A stretch of DNA of 64,000 nt, taken from the NCBI GenBank assembly GCA_018401645.1, contig JAGYKK010000016.1, positions 1 through 64,000 of the forward strand, given 5' to 3'. The position numbers and the translations under genes were made by a program. Shown here piece by piece: positions 53,947 to 63,985 of this stretch. This stretch comes from Mycobacterium sp. GTDB taxonomy: Bacteria; Actinomycetota; Actinomycetes; Mycobacteriales; Mycobacteriaceae. The notes beneath the pieces were generated by a model. It saw nothing but the letters and a program-made list of their open reading frames with translations. It made no database searches and was not told where the DNA came from. Position 1 is the first letter of the stretch, and every line of letters starts with the position of its first letter.

Positions 53947-55725
53947 GCTCTTTTTGTACTCCAGGGCGGCCATCCGGCCCAGGATGTCATCGAGTGCGAG
54001 CACTGCGTCGACGATGTGGGGGCCCTTGTTGAGCATCACGCACTCGGCCCGCTCACTCATGGCCGCGTCGGTGATCTCCGCCCGGGACGGCTGGCCGGTC
54101 TTGGCCAGTTGCTCGAGTACCTGCGTGGCCCAGATCACCGGCAGGTGCGCGGCCTCACACAACCACAGGGTCTCCTCCTGTAGTTCGGCCATCCGCTCGT
54201 AGCCCGACTCCACCGCCAAGTCGCCGCGGGCGATCATCACCCCGACGTGGCGATGCCGCATCGCGGTCAGCAACAACTGCGGCAGATTCCGGAAGGCCTG
54301 CGGGGTTTCGATTTTGAGCACTATGCCCAACTCCGGAACACCCAGGCTGGCCAACTCGCCGAGTAGCTGAACAACGTCGCTGGGCTCACGGACGAAGGAC
54401 AGTTGCACCAGATCGGCGATCTGAGCCACTGTTGACAGATCGAGGAGATCCTCCTCGGTCAGAGCCGAGGTGGGCAGGTCCATGCCGGGCACGTTGATGC
54501 CCTTGCCGGCTTTGAGGTTCACCACCTGACTTCGGGGCTGGGTGATCCGGACGTCGAGATGGTCGGGGGCGGTAGCGAGGACCGTTGCGGCCAGCTTGCC
54601 GTCGTCGAAGAGGATCCGGTCACCGGTGGCGGCGCCGTCGAACACCTCCGGCAGTGTGCACCCGATGCGGGGCTGGCGGTCGTCGATCGGTGCCGGTGCG
54701 CAGTCCTTGGTCAGTCGCAGGACGTCACCGGCCGTCAGCGGGATGGCCTGCTCGACCGGCGCCAGTTCACCGACGGCGCTGCGATCCTTGATGCCCTTGA
54801 TCTTCAGCACGGTGCCGGTGCCCAGATATGTCGTCTTCTCGGCGGTGATAACGAAGCCACCGGGCGCGGCGGCCGTGCTCGGTGCCACAGGGGAGCACCG
54901 CTTGGACCCGCGGGTGTCGCGCAGCTGCAGTTCATCACCGTCGCGGCGACGGCCCAGCCAGGCGCCGGGTCGACGGGCTAGTGGCCAGGCCCGGCTCCGG
55001 GGCGGCGCGGGTTCGTGCGTCGAGGTGAGCCAGCCACGCCCGGCGGTCTCCACCTGACCCAGGGCGTTGCGAATCGGTCGCAGCCGCAGCACCTTCGGTC
55101 CCGGCGCCAGCGGACCGGTTCTCAGCTTGGGGCCGGCCAGGTCCATCGCTACCAGGCACGGGCCTCTGTCAGCGGCCGCGCGGACGTTGGCCGCCATCGC
55201 CGTCCACGCCGCGGCGTCGTCGTGGGCGCAGTTGATGCGGGCGATGCGCATCCCCGCGGCGATGAGTCCGCGCACTAGATCGATGTCGGTGGCAGCCGCG
55301 CTGGGCAGGGTCACCATGATCCGCGCCGCACGGTCTGCCGGTGCCGGGCCGAGCAGTCCGGTGGCGTTGTGATCTAAGAGTTGTTCGCCGGCGCCCATGT
55401 CGACGATGGGATCACCGGTGGGCGCGACCCACGTCCCGCCGAGCATGGCCGCGATGGCCGAGGAGACCAGGCGCAGCGTCGCCTGCACGTTGGCTTCGCT
55501 GCGGCCCAGGGAGGACAGTCCGAATGCCTTGAGCCGCCACTGCAGGTCGCGCAGATCTTGTTGCCGCAACGCCCAGTAGTGCACGAGATTGATTGCGCTG
55601 CGCCGGTGTTCGGGGTTGACACTCCCGAGAAGGTCCGCCCAGGTGCTCTCAGCGTCGATCAGCGACGCGAGCAGTGCGGCGATCTCACACTGCAGGGGTT
55701 CCAATTCCTCTGCGCCCGGGTGCAT
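53902..55725 (-). CDS. Atypical pyruvate kinase-like protein with N-terminal extension
   Basis: 607 residues from ATG 55725. An extension of about 140 residues ([40 protein letters not shown]) precedes a divided pyruvate kinase core: [62 protein letters not shown], and [20 protein letters not shown]. The chain ends soon after the barrel, so the usual C-terminal regulatory domain is missing. The Lys and acidic residues of the active site are mostly present. It may convert phosphoenolpyruvate to pyruvate or a related reaction. Confidence 0.8.
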   Translation of the reverse strand: MHPGAEELEPLQCEIAALLASLIDAESTWADLLGSVNPEHRRSAINLVHYWALRQQDLRDLQWRLKAFGLSSLGRSEANVQATLRLVSSAIAAMLGGTWVAPTGDPIVDMGAGEQLLDHNATGLLGPAPADRAARIMVTLPSAAATDIDLVRGLIAAGMRIARINCAHDDAAAWTAMAANVRAAADRGPCLVAMDLAGPKLRTGPLAPGPKVLRLRPIRNALGQVETAGRGWLTSTHEPAPPRSRAWPLARRPGAWLGRRRDGDELQLRDTRGSKRCSPVAPSTAAAPGGFVITAEKTTYLGTGTVLKIKGIKDRSAVGELAPVEQAIPLTAGDVLRLTKDCAPAPIDDRQPRIGCTLPEVFDGAATGDRILFDDGKLAATVLATAPDHLDVRITQPRSQVVNLKAGKGINVPGMDLPTSALTEEDLLDLSTVAQIADLVQLSFVREPSDVVQLLGELASLGVPELGIVLKIETPQAFRNLPQLLLTAMRHRHVGVMIARGDLAVESGYERMAELQEETLWLCEAAHLPVIWATQVLEQLAKTGQPSRAEITDAAMSERAECVMLNKGPHIVDAVLALDDILGRMAALEYKKSSLLRHLHSWHHPPG

Positions 55726-55730
55726 GCCCC

Positions 55731-56819
55731 TCACAACCAGTGGTTGCGGCGGAAGGCGATGTAGAGCATCGAGCAGATCGTCGCCATCACGGCGAGCACC
55801 GCGTGGTAGCCCCATGTCCAGGCCAGTTCAGGCATGGAGTCGAAGTTCATTCCGTAGATGCCCGCAATCATGGTGGGGACGGCGGCGATGGCCACCCATG
55901 CGGAGATCTTGCGCATATCGACGTTCTGCTGAAGTCCGGTGCGGGTCAGGGCCGCGTGCACCAGATCCGAGAGTGTCTCGTCGTAGCTGATGATCTGCTC
56001 GGCGGCCTGGGTCTGATGGTCGAAGAGGTCACGCATGTACCGTCGCACCTCAATCGGCAGCAGATCGGCGTGGTCGTTGGTCAACGTCGCCAGGGCCGTG
56101 CCCAACGGTCCGATCGCCCGACGCAGGGCAACCACGTCGCGCTTGAGCAGATAGATTTGCTCGATCCCGGTCGATGGTCGGGGCGCGAACGTCTGCTCCT
56201 CAACGACGTCGATATCGCGTTCCAGGGGCCGGATCACATCAAGGTAGTGCCCCACGACGTAGCGGGTGATGGCCTGGAGAACGCCGCAGGGACCGAGTTG
56301 GAGTTGAACGCGTTCGAGTTCCAGATCCTTGCGGAGTTTGGAGAGTCCGCTGTGATCGCCGTGGCGCACGGCGACCACGAATTCGGGGCCGACGAAGACC
56401 ATGATCTCGCCGGTCTCAGCGATACGGCGGGCGGTCTGCACGGACTCGTGCGGGACATAGTGGACCGTCTTGAGCACCACGAACAGGGTGTTGTCATAAC
56501 GCTCCACCTTTGGGCGTTGTTGGGCGTGGACGGCATCCTCGACAGGAATCGGGTGCAGATCAAAGGTCTGCGCCACCAAGGCCATCTGAGTTTCGGTGGG
56601 CTCGCGCAGACCCAGCCAGACAAATGCTCGGCAGCCGTCCTCGTTGAGGCGGCGCACCTCCAGTAACGCCTCGCCGTATTGGCGGTCGCCGGCAAGTCGG
56701 TCGCCATCGAGGTACACCGCGCAGTCGACGACGGTCTGATCGACCGCCACGGGTGAGAAAATTTCACTGTGTGGGCCCAAGACTTCGAGAATGCCGGGCG
56801 GGGAACGCTTGAGAGACAT
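55731..56819 (-). CDS. corA: CorA-family Mg2+/Co2+ transporter
   Basis: 362 residues. A large cytosolic N-terminal domain (VEDAVHAQQRPKVERYDNTL, IRPLERDIDVVEEQTF) and two C-terminal membrane helices with the signature IAGIYGMNF between them define CorA. It should import Mg2+ as a pentamer. The stop is 5 bp before the start of the pyruvate kinase-like gene, so the two form an operon; pyruvate kinases need Mg2+. Confidence 0.9.
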   Translation of the reverse strand: MSLKRSPPGILEVLGPHSEIFSPVAVDQTVVDCAVYLDGDRLAGDRQYGEALLEVRRLNEDGCRAFVWLGLREPTETQMALVAQTFDLHPIPVEDAVHAQQRPKVERYDNTLFVVLKTVHYVPHESVQTARRIAETGEIMVFVGPEFVVAVRHGDHSGLSKLRKDLELERVQLQLGPCGVLQAITRYVVGHYLDVIRPLERDIDVVEEQTFAPRPSTGIEQIYLLKRDVVALRRAIGPLGTALATLTNDHADLLPIEVRRYMRDLFDHQTQAAEQIISYDETLSDLVHAALTRTGLQQNVDMRKISAWVAIAAVPTMIAGIYGMNFDSMPELAWTWGYHAVLAVMATICSMLYIAFRRNHWL

Positions 56820-56935
56820 CGCGCCTCCATAGTGCCTGACGTGCCAAAGGTCCTGGGCGGTGTTTTTGGCGTGTTCAACTGCCGTTCAACGAGATGTTCG
56901 GGTCAAGGCAGAGTGGGACCGGCGTCAAAGTGGGT

Positions 56936-57331
56936 CTAGCGGCGTCCGACCCCGACGGGTCCGACGGGCCCCAGGATCGGGTCAATGCCGACGGGTCCGA
57001 CGACGCCGCCGACGCCGACCGGGCCGACGGGTCCCAGGATCGGGTCGACACCCACAGGTCCGACGACCCCACCGACACCGACCGGACCGACGGGTCCGAG
57101 GACCGGATTGACCAGCAGTGGATCAACGTAGGGCACGCAGTTGAACGCGACCGGGTCCCACACCCAACCGATGGGGCAGTCGGCGAGATTGACCGTGCTC
57201 TCGGGCGGGGAAGCAATTGCCGCGAGGGGAAGTGCGGCTGACACCAGGGCGAACCCGGCGATTGCTGCTCCGCGGCGTAACCGATGCCGCTTATCCGACG
57301 TGGAGTCCGCTGTTGCATTGATGACCGACAT
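56936..57331 (-). CDS. Secreted Gly/Val/Pro repeat protein
   Basis: 131 residues from ATG 57331. Signal peptide (RRGAAIAGFALVSAALPLAA), then a short Cys-containing segment (NLADCPIGWVWDPVAFNCVP), then two and a half copies of a 21-residue repeat (GPVGPVGVGGVVGPVG and DPIL). The Cys pair and repeats suggest a structural exported protein. Function unknown. It precedes corA on the same strand but is separately spaced. Confidence 0.75.
   Translation of the reverse strand: MSVINATADSTSDKRHRLRRGAAIAGFALVSAALPLAAIASPPESTVNLADCPIGWVWDPVAFNCVPYVDPLLVNPVLGPVGPVGVGGVVGPVGVDPILGPVGPVGVGGVVGPVGIDPILGPVGPVGVGRR
56940..57105. repeat. 63-bp tandem repeats inside the Gly/Val/Pro protein gene
   Basis: Two to three near-identical copies of a 63-bp unit on the minus strand encode the GPVGPVGVGGVVGPVG-DPIL repeats. 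A likely site of copy-number variation. Confidence 0.75.
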
Positions 57332-57585
57332 TGCTGACCGCCTTTTTGTCTGCCCCGAACGAGTCGCCGGGGTCGATGAATCGAACGTAACACGGGGTCC
57401 GTCGGGTCGCAGAATCACTTCGCGGTGACCAACGCGCTGTGTGCGTGCAGCGGTGTAGCCCGCCGTTGAAAGGCTCATTTCGGCAGAGGAATATCTGCGA
57501 CCATGAACACTGGGTTAACGAACTGCCGAATAGTTGCGCGTCATGCGACGCTTGGTTTGTGGGGAGTTCTGCGGGTCGCGGTGCC

Positions 57586-57888
57586 GTGGCCTTGATGGCG
57601 GCGATGGGCGCGGTCGCCGTCGCGGTCGCCGTGGTTCCGGGCATGTCCCCGCGGGCGACCGGTGACCCCGGTGATTGGCCGCAACCGGGTTCGGAATCAG
57701 CGAGTGAAACACTCGAGGAACTCGAGCGCCTCGGCTACTCGGTCAGCACCAACTGGGTCAACGGAAGCCGGACGGTACCCCTTAATCGGTGTCGGGTAGT
57801 CGGCTACCACTCGCCGGGGATCACTGAGCTAAGCAACGTCGTCGGAGTGGCCATCGTCATGGATGTGCTCTGCCCCGACGACGATTAG
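57586..57888 (+). CDS. Small secreted protein, paralogue of the next gene
   Basis: GTG 57586 is the most likely start in this frame (VALMAAMGAVAVAVAVVPG); ATG 57544 in another frame may be the original start with an indel. The mature part has LEELERLGYSVSTNWVNGSR, then VPLNRCRVVGYHSPG and a terminal Cys. The same spacing of hydrophobic residues, NG, VPL and Cys occurs in the product of 57942-58244. Such pairs of small exported proteins are common in mycobacteria; function unknown. Confidence 0.6.
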   Translation: MALMAAMGAVAVAVAVVPGMSPRATGDPGDWPQPGSESASETLEELERLGYSVSTNWVNGSRTVPLNRCRVVGYHSPGITELSNVVGVAIVMDVLCPDDD

Positions 57889-57941
57889 TAAACGTCCAGT
57901 ACGCTCCGATGATGAAGCTCTGCCAATTCGAAGGGATTTTC

Positions 57942-58244
57942 ATGTCCGCCCTGACGTGGCGCCCAGTCAGCGCACTGGGTTTCGCAACAGCAGCGGCCGC
58001 GATCGCACTCGCCCCGCTGGCCGTGGCCGACCCGCCAGATCTTCCCGACGCGGGCGACGAGTCCGCTGCGGCAACCGTCGGTGCCTACGACGGCGCCAAC
58101 TACGACGTTCAACTTCAGTACGAGAACGGGGTACCTGACGTCCCGCTGTCGCAGTGCACCGTGACCAATATCGACACCTCCGGAACAGCGGGCGATCAGC
58201 CGCTGGCCTACATCACCATCAACTGCGCGTCCAACAACGGCTAA
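57942..58244 (+). CDS. Small secreted protein
   Basis: 100 residues from ATG 57942 with an AAGGG ribosome site. Signal peptide (MSALTWRPVSALGFATAAAA) followed by an acidic linker and NYDVQLQYENGVPDVPLSQC, then INCASNN. Two Cys predicted to pair. Co-directional with and paralogous to the previous gene. Confidence 0.75.
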   Translation: MSALTWRPVSALGFATAAAAIALAPLAVADPPDLPDAGDESAAATVGAYDGANYDVQLQYENGVPDVPLSQCTVTNIDTSGTAGDQPLAYITINCASNNG

Positions 58245-58251
58245 AACCGTC

Positions 58252-58899
58252 TCAATTGGGCGAACTGCCCGGCAGTTGTGTTGGGGGCGGCAGGATCTCT
58301 TCCGCCGGCGGCAGGAACTGCACAAGCCCCGGGGGGATGACGGCGTCCGGCGGAGGGGCGGTGCCCGCCAACGGCAGACCGAGTTCTTCGCGGGGCATCC
58401 GTCCGAGTGCGCCATGGAGCAGAGCCCGGACACCCTGGAAAGCGTCGATGCGGGCGAACGGTCCCGGCGCGACGCCCTGGGCCAGCGCGTAGGGGTTCGT
58501 CAGTTCGTCGCTCGGCATCCCGAAGTTCTGCGGCAGTAGCGGCGAGACCGATTCGAGCATGTCCGGGCTCGGCGCCTGGAAGGGCGCGGTGCCGGGCAAT
58601 GCCGGCGACGCCGACTGGGCCAGCAGCGGATCCTGGGCTGCGTCGGCGATGAGGTCGATGAATACACCGGCCGGGTTATCGCGGGTTTCCGCAGCGGCGG
58701 CGTACGGCGAGTACGGATCCGGGACCGGGGACGCCGGAGCCGGCAACACAACTTCCACGGTCGGCGGCGGGGCGGGAAGCGCGGGTTCGGGTTCGGCTCC
58801 GGCCGGCACCGCGATCGCGACCGACGCCGCCGATGCGAAACACCCCGCAGCCAGGAGGGGCCACCCGAACGGTGCGCGGGGTCGTCGACGGCGGTTCAT
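58252..58899 (-). CDS. Exported Pro-rich protein of unknown function
   Basis: 215 residues with a signal peptide (PFGWPLLAAGCFASAASVAI) and two Pro-rich regions (PALPAPPPTVEVVLPAPAS; EEILPPPTQLPGSS) around a middle helical segment (GVFIDLIADAAQDPLLAQSA). No catalytic motif. It is 3 bp after the MspA-like gene at 58903 in the direction of transcription, so probably in the same operon. Confidence 0.75.
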   Translation of the reverse strand: MNRRRRPRAPFGWPLLAAGCFASAASVAIAVPAGAEPEPALPAPPPTVEVVLPAPASPVPDPYSPYAAAAETRDNPAGVFIDLIADAAQDPLLAQSASPALPGTAPFQAPSPDMLESVSPLLPQNFGMPSDELTNPYALAQGVAPGPFARIDAFQGVRALLHGALGRMPREELGLPLAGTAPPPDAVIPPGLVQFLPPAEEILPPPTQLPGSSPN

Positions 58900-58902
58900 G
58901 GT

Positions 58903-59654
58903 TCAGAACACCTTCGTGGCGCCGTAGTAGGCCACGACGTCATCCTCGTCAGCAGTGGAACTGGTCAGCAACGCATAGGAGCGCAGCGACGACGCCCCGA
59001 CACAGTTGTCCACCTTGATGCTGATGTCCTTGAGGGTGATTCGCCCCGCCGTGCCCTTGAACGACTTCTTGTCGATCAGCACGTTGGTGACAGTGCCGGG
59101 CCGCGGCTCGACCTCAACCTGCCCTTTGATCGGAAACGAGAAGGTGCCGGGGGCGTTGAAGCCGCCGATGCCGAGTGTGCTGTTGCCGAACGTGGCGCCA
59201 ATCTCGCCGTTGAGTTTGACCTTGTCCATCTCTATCGCGCACCCGATCTGATAGCCGACCTCTAGGGATCCGCCTTCCACCGCGCCGGTCGTCGCCCCGG
59301 TGAAAGTGCCCCCGACCATCCAGGCCCGCGAGGACAGCGACGTCGTCAACGGTGCGACCGGCAACTGGGTTTCATCCTTGGCGGCCACCGTCAGCGTGCG
59401 TCCGTCAGGAACCTTGGCGATTCCGGGCGCCTCGGATATCACCGCGCCGGTGTCCGGGGCAGGGGCCGCCACCGCTGCGGCCCTGGACCGGCTGCCGCCA
59501 CCGCCTCCGCAGCACGGTGGCACCGGAATGGGCGGGATCTGTCGCCAGTTCCCGCGACGGCCATTGCTGCGGTGGTTATCCCGGCGAGGGTGAACCCCAC
59601 CGTGAGTGCCACTGTGCGATTCAAGACCGCAACCCTGATACGAGACACGGGCAC
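58903..59654 (-). CDS. MspA-family porin 1, frame break in the signal region
   Basis: The mature domain (about 59460 down to 58903) has the MspA order: GRTLTVAAKDETQLPVAPLT, SSRAWMVGGTFTG, GSLEVGYQIGCAIEMD, GGFNAPGTFSFPIKGQVEVE, and a conserved Cys near VDNCVGASSLRSYAL. The signal peptide (MPVSRIRVAVLNRTVALTVG) begins at GTG 59654 but is separated by an indel near 59545. MspA-type porins form octameric channels in the outer mycolate membrane. Confidence 0.8.
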
Positions 59655-59697
59655 GGGCCCCTTTCTTTGCGGGTCAGGCGTGATGAGTGCGGGCCGG

Positions 59698-60406
59698 CTA
59701 AACGGCTTTGGTGACACCGAGGTAGGACACCACGTCGTCGCTGTTGTCGGTTGAAGCGGTGAAGGTGGCGTAGGACCGAATGAAGGATTGCCCGGCGCAC
59801 CCGTCGATCTTGACCCGCAGGCCGGTGACCGACACCCGCGACTTGCTGCCCTTGAAGGACTTCTTGCCTACCGGAACGATGTTCACCACGCCCGGCTTGA
59901 GGTCGATCTTGATCTGCTGGGCCGCGGTAAGGCCGAGGAAGACCGGGAAGATGGTGCCCGAGATGAACGGGATTCCCGCGCCCGGGGTGATGCCGAGTGT
60001 ACTGATCGACTCGATGTCGTCCTGGATGATTCCGCAACCGATCTGATAGCCCGCGTCGAGTTGACCGCCGGAGAGCTTGGTGGTTCCAGCACCGGTGATC
60101 GTGCCCACGAACGTGCCGTCGACGATGTACTCGCGCGACCACGGCGAGTTGGTCAGTGGTGCGACCGGTTCGATGGACTCACTTGTTGCCGAGACCGCCA
60201 GCACCCAACCGTCCGGCGAGGTCAGGGTTCCTGTAGTGCCGGATGGTATCGGGGCATTCGGTACCGCTGGCGCCGGTCCGGGGTTAGCCACCGGGGCGAT
60301 GACCGGACTCGGCGCGGGGACCGTAGGGTCGGCCCGCGGCTAGTGGGCCAGGGGCAGCGATGATCAGTAGGCCGGTTGCAGCCCAGGTGGTCACGCGCTG
60401 CAACAT
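59698..60406 (-). CDS. MspA-family porin 2, one frame break after the signal peptide
   Basis: ATG 60406 (MLQRVTTWAATGLLIIAAPG) begins a signal peptide; one indel near 60338 leads into ADPTVPAPSPVIAPVANPGP. The mature domain shows GWVLAVSATSESIEPVAPLT, SREYIVDGTFVGTITGAG, GQLDAGYQIGCGI and GCAGQSFIRSYA. It is a tandem paralogue of porin 1, 43 bp apart. An outer-membrane porin for hydrophilic solutes. Confidence 0.8.
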
Positions 60407-60609
60407 CCCTCGCAGGCACCTTCCGTTACGAACTCGTGATTTCCGGTGTCATAGTTGGCCGTCAAGTTGTCCAACGGGAGAACACCACGCGAACAACGAT
60501 TGGCCGCGCGGCGTACAGCCGAAACCACCGTGATAGCGGTCGTCTCAAGTTTGGATCTGGCGGTACTCTCGTGGCGTCCCAGGGGAATCAATGTCGTTGG
60601 GGGAGTGCG

Positions 60610-61188
60610 GTGATCGCTTTTCGGGCTCGGAGCCAGGCACTGGTCGGCGCTTTCGTCATGGCGTTGCCACTGCTGGCCGGGGTGCCGGTGGCCTCCGCCG
60701 ACCCCACGGATGTTTCCTCAACGGAACCCACCGACGCGGAGTCGGTCGCATCCACGACGCCCGACGGTGATCAGCCGTTTCCGTACACGAGTCCCACTCT
60801 CGTTGAGAGCGGGGCCTCGATGTCGGAGGCGTGCACGCGGTTCATCGCCGCCCTGAATCTGGCGGCCGTGAATTACGAGGAATTCGCCTACGCGACCGCC
60901 GGAACGGGCGACAGCGTGAACTACCGGGACCCCAATGTCTGGCAGTCCAACGTCATTGGCCGCACCGCACTGCGTGAGGCGGCTCGTGAAGCCCTCGACG
61001 CGTCGCGAACACCGGGTACTCCGCCGGAGATCGCAAGCCCGATGCGTTCCTGGTCGCTCGGTGCGCCGTGCTCATGATCATGGGGCTGCGGGGTGGCGGC
61101 GGATGCGTTGAACGCGGCCGCCACAGATCTCAATACGGACGCCCAGGGCACCCAGATGGCGTGCGCACTGAGCGCCAATCGGCCTTGA
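60610..61188 (+). CDS. Secreted helical protein of unknown function, frame break near the end
   Basis: GTG 60610 starts a signal peptide (SQALVGAFVMALPLLAGVPV ending ASADP). The mature part has an acidic/Thr-rich linker, then ASMSEACTRFIAALNLAAVN and AATAGTGDSVNYRDP-like segments. Near 61060 the frame must shift to continue VAADALNAAATDLNTDAQGT and end at TGA 61186-61188. The two Cys would pair. I recall the same family in other mycobacteria without a known function. Confidence 0.7.
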
Positions 61189-61256
61189 CAGCCCCAGGCG
61201 CCAATCGCCCCTGACAATTCCCGGGCGCACGTCGCTGGACGTCCGGCGGTCCCGGA

Positions 61257-62835
61257 TCAGCCGGTATGCCGCCGGATCCGCCCGCCCACCGGCGCCGCCG
61301 CGGCCACAGACCCGGTGCCGCTGGCGCCCAACCTGCCATCCGCCCCGGCGGTGGCTCCGCCGTGCCCCGGCCGCCGTTGCCGCCGTTGCCGCCGTTAGCA
61401 CTGATTAAGACGGCCGCACCGCCGTTGCCACCGGAACCGCCACGTTGCCGCCGACTGCGCCACTGCCACCTGACCGCCGCCACCGCCAGTGCCACCGACG
61501 CCGCCCTCGAACGGGCCGAAGGCGCCATTGCGGCATTCCCTTCGCGCCATGCAGCGCCGCTACCACCGACGCCGCCCGCACCACCGGCGCCACCGATGTT
61601 GCCAGGGACAATCCACCGGTGCCGCCGGTACCACTGACCGCCGCACCCGCCGTTGACTCACCGCCAGAGCCATGCGGCACCGCCCTTGCCGCCTCGCGCG
61701 CCGAGTGCCCAGCAAGGCCGCCACCGTTGCCGTTACCACCGGCGGTGCCGACCGGGGCCTTGCCGCCGTTGCCACCGACACCAGCCGGCTGAGCCGGGAT
61801 AAACCGTGGCTGCCCCGCCCGCCGTTGCCGCCGTTGCCGTGATATGCTAAGCGATCGTGTCCCATTCTTAAGCGTTGCCGCCGATGCCGCCCATGCCGCC
61901 AGGTTCGGCACCCACAGGCCGCCGTCCCCGCCGTTGCCGCCGTTGCCGCATTACCGCCGACGGCACCGAGGAATACCCGTTGCCGCCGTTGCCGCCGCCG
62001 TGGGTCACCCCCCACTACCGTCACCGCCGGTACGCAGCAGGGGGAACAGCGACTCGTTGCCGCCGTTGCCGCGTTGCCGCCGTTGGGATTTGCGGCCGTT
62101 CCGTCGCCGCCGTTGCCACCCTTGCCGCCGTTGCCGCCGACGGCGGTGCCGAAGAATCCGGCGCTGCCGCCGATTTGCCGCCGTTGCCGCCGTTGATGCC
62201 GTTGCCGCCGTTGCCGCCGCCCAGCCAAACCCGAAGTTGTAAGCCCGGGATCGAGGTACCGCCGAGGAAGCCACCGTTGCCGCCGTTGCCGCCGAGTTGT
62301 CTTCGCCGGGAACTCCGAAATCGACCGCGTTGCCGCCGTTGCCGCCCCTGCCGTAGAAGTAGGCGTTGCCGCCGCTGCCACCGTCGTAGCCGTTGCCGCC
62401 TTTGCCGAAGAGCAGGCCGGCGTTGCCGCCGTTGCAGGGTTTGCTTGCAACACACAGGGGCGTCTGGCCGACGTCGTCGGCGGTGTAGCTGTACCCGTCG
62501 CCGATCAGTAGGCCGGCGTTGGGACTGTCTGCAGTGCCGTTGCCGACGAGGAAGGAGAAAGGACCGCCGGTGGCCGACGCTGACGGGGTGGCGATGGCAG
62601 TCAGGGTGCTTCCGGACCCTGAGGAGCCGATCGACGCCAGGGGGTACGCGCACAATGGGTTACCGATCTGGGGGTCACCGATCTGGCACTCGACGGACGT
62701 GAGCCGCACCTCAGGACGCGTCGGGTCAGTCGGCCCGGCCGGGAGCATCCCGCCGCTGAGCAGCGCCATACCGGCGACGCTGGTCCCAGCCAGTGGTAGC
62801 AGAGCCAGACCGGTGCGAACGCGATGTTTGGACAT
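61257..62835 (-). CDS. PGRS-like Gly/Asn-rich exported protein without a PE domain, many frame breaks
   Basis: ATG 62835 (MSKHRVRTGLALLPLAGTSV) begins a signal peptide. A short unique domain with paired Cys (VECQIGDPQIGNPLC, QTPLCVASKPCNGG) follows, and then long runs of GGNGGNGG and GGSGGNA repeats. The repeats continue through all three frames to about 61257, so many indels are present. The amino acid pattern equals PE_PGRS repeat regions, but there is no PE domain; the protein has its own signal. The DNA on the + strand appears as GCCGCCGTTGCC triplet repeats. Confidence 0.65.
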
Positions 62836-62962
62836 GGTGGCGAGGTCCCTTCGGGCGGTACTTGTCGTCGTTGAACGGACCCGATTCAATCGCTCGCCCG
62901 TTGCGCTCCACCATGCTGTGGGTTGCCGGAACGCGACGATCGGGCGAACGGCAGCCGAACTC

Positions 62963-63985
62963 TCAGAGCGTTGCCTTGTAGGCGATCGCGTAGGTCAGTT
63001 TGCCCGGCTTCTCAGAGTCCAGGGGCGCCGTCAGCGCGTCGAAGGCTTTTTGCCCGAACGACTCCAGTTTGCCGAGGGCTTTGGCGTCCTGACCGCCGGC
63101 GATCTCGGTGGTGTCGCTCAGGGCGACCATCGCCGAACCGATGTTGCCGACGAGTGTGCGGTAGGACGCCATGTCGGTGAGGGTGAAATCCGCCGGGCGC
63201 AGGCTCGGGTCGGTCTGCTCGCGCAGCCACTGACCCCAGTAGAACTCCTGGAACGCCGGGCTGGTGTCGTCCTGGCCGTAGCCGACGTCGCGGACGAAGA
63301 ACAACGCGCCCCGGTACTGGTCGTTGGCAAAGGACTCAAGGCCGAGGCTGGCCGGGAGTTGGTCGGGGGTGATGGTTTTACCGTCGGCATCTTTGAGCCA
63401 GGTCCAGCCCTGCGACTGCATCTCAGCCCAGAATGCCTCTGGTGCGGCGTCTTTGAGGTTCGCGGTAATCCGTAACCGGACCGCGGTGTCGGGTCCCGCA
63501 CCGGGCGCCTCCCAGAACGACGTCAGGGTGTGGTGGCCGTCGGTGAGATAGGGCTGACCGCCGGGTCCGATCACGGCCGTCTTCATCGGGACCCTCGATG
63601 CGTCAGTTTCCGACCCGACCGCCAGTGCGCAGGTGAACGACGCTGAATCCGTCACTGTCGCAGCGGGGTTGGCTGACTCGAGACCCCCCTGGCCGTTGGT
63701 CGTGCACCACTGGTCGAGCAATTCATCCGCCGCCTTGGCACCGAGGGTGTAGCGGCCCAATCGGTAGTACACCTCGTCGTAGCCCAACGCGGGCTGGGTG
63801 GGGCGCAGTTCTTTGAGTGTGACCTCAAGAAGATCGCCGACCGCTGCCGCGCAGTAGCGTTCGTTGGCCTGTGGGCACGCCGCCGCCGCGGGCGCAGGCG
63901 TGTCTTCGGTGCGTGCGCCGCAGCCTGAAGCGGTCAGGATCAGCAGTGCGACGGCGGCCGCCATCGGGCCGGGCCGGGAGATCAT
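62963..63985 (-). CDS. ParB-like (ParB/Srx fold) exported lipoprotein
   Basis: 340 residues. Lipoprotein signal with lipobox in LLILTASGCGAR. The mature domain carries the ParB/sulfiredoxin-like pattern: DLLEVTLKELRPTQPALGYD, then PYLTDGHHTLTSFWEAPG (the Gly-His-His core), and a C-terminal helical region. Most ParB/Srx proteins are cytosolic nucleotide-binding or DNA-binding, so an exported lipidated form is odd; similar proteins exist in some bacteria as I recall. Function unknown. Confidence 0.7.
   Translation of the reverse strand: MISRPGPMAAAVALLILTASGCGARTEDTPAPAAAACPQANERYCAAAVGDLLEVTLKELRPTQPALGYDEVYYRLGRYTLGAKAADELLDQWCTTNGQGGLESANPAATVTDSASFTCALAVGSETDASRVPMKTAVIGPGGQPYLTDGHHTLTSFWEAPGAGPDTAVRLRITANLKDAAPEAFWAEMQSQGWTWLKDADGKTITPDQLPASLGLESFANDQYRGALFFVRDVGYGQDDTSPAFQEFYWGQWLREQTDPSLRPADFTLTDMASYRTLVGNIGSAMVALSDTTEIAGGQDAKALGKLESFGQKAFDALTAPLDSEKPGKLTYAIAYKATL

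Noticed and set aside
61300-62500. GCCGCCGTTGCC-type triplet runs as a minisatellite or CRISPR-like array
   Set aside because: They encode GGNGG repeats of the minus-strand PGRS-like protein, and no spacer/repeat alternation is present.
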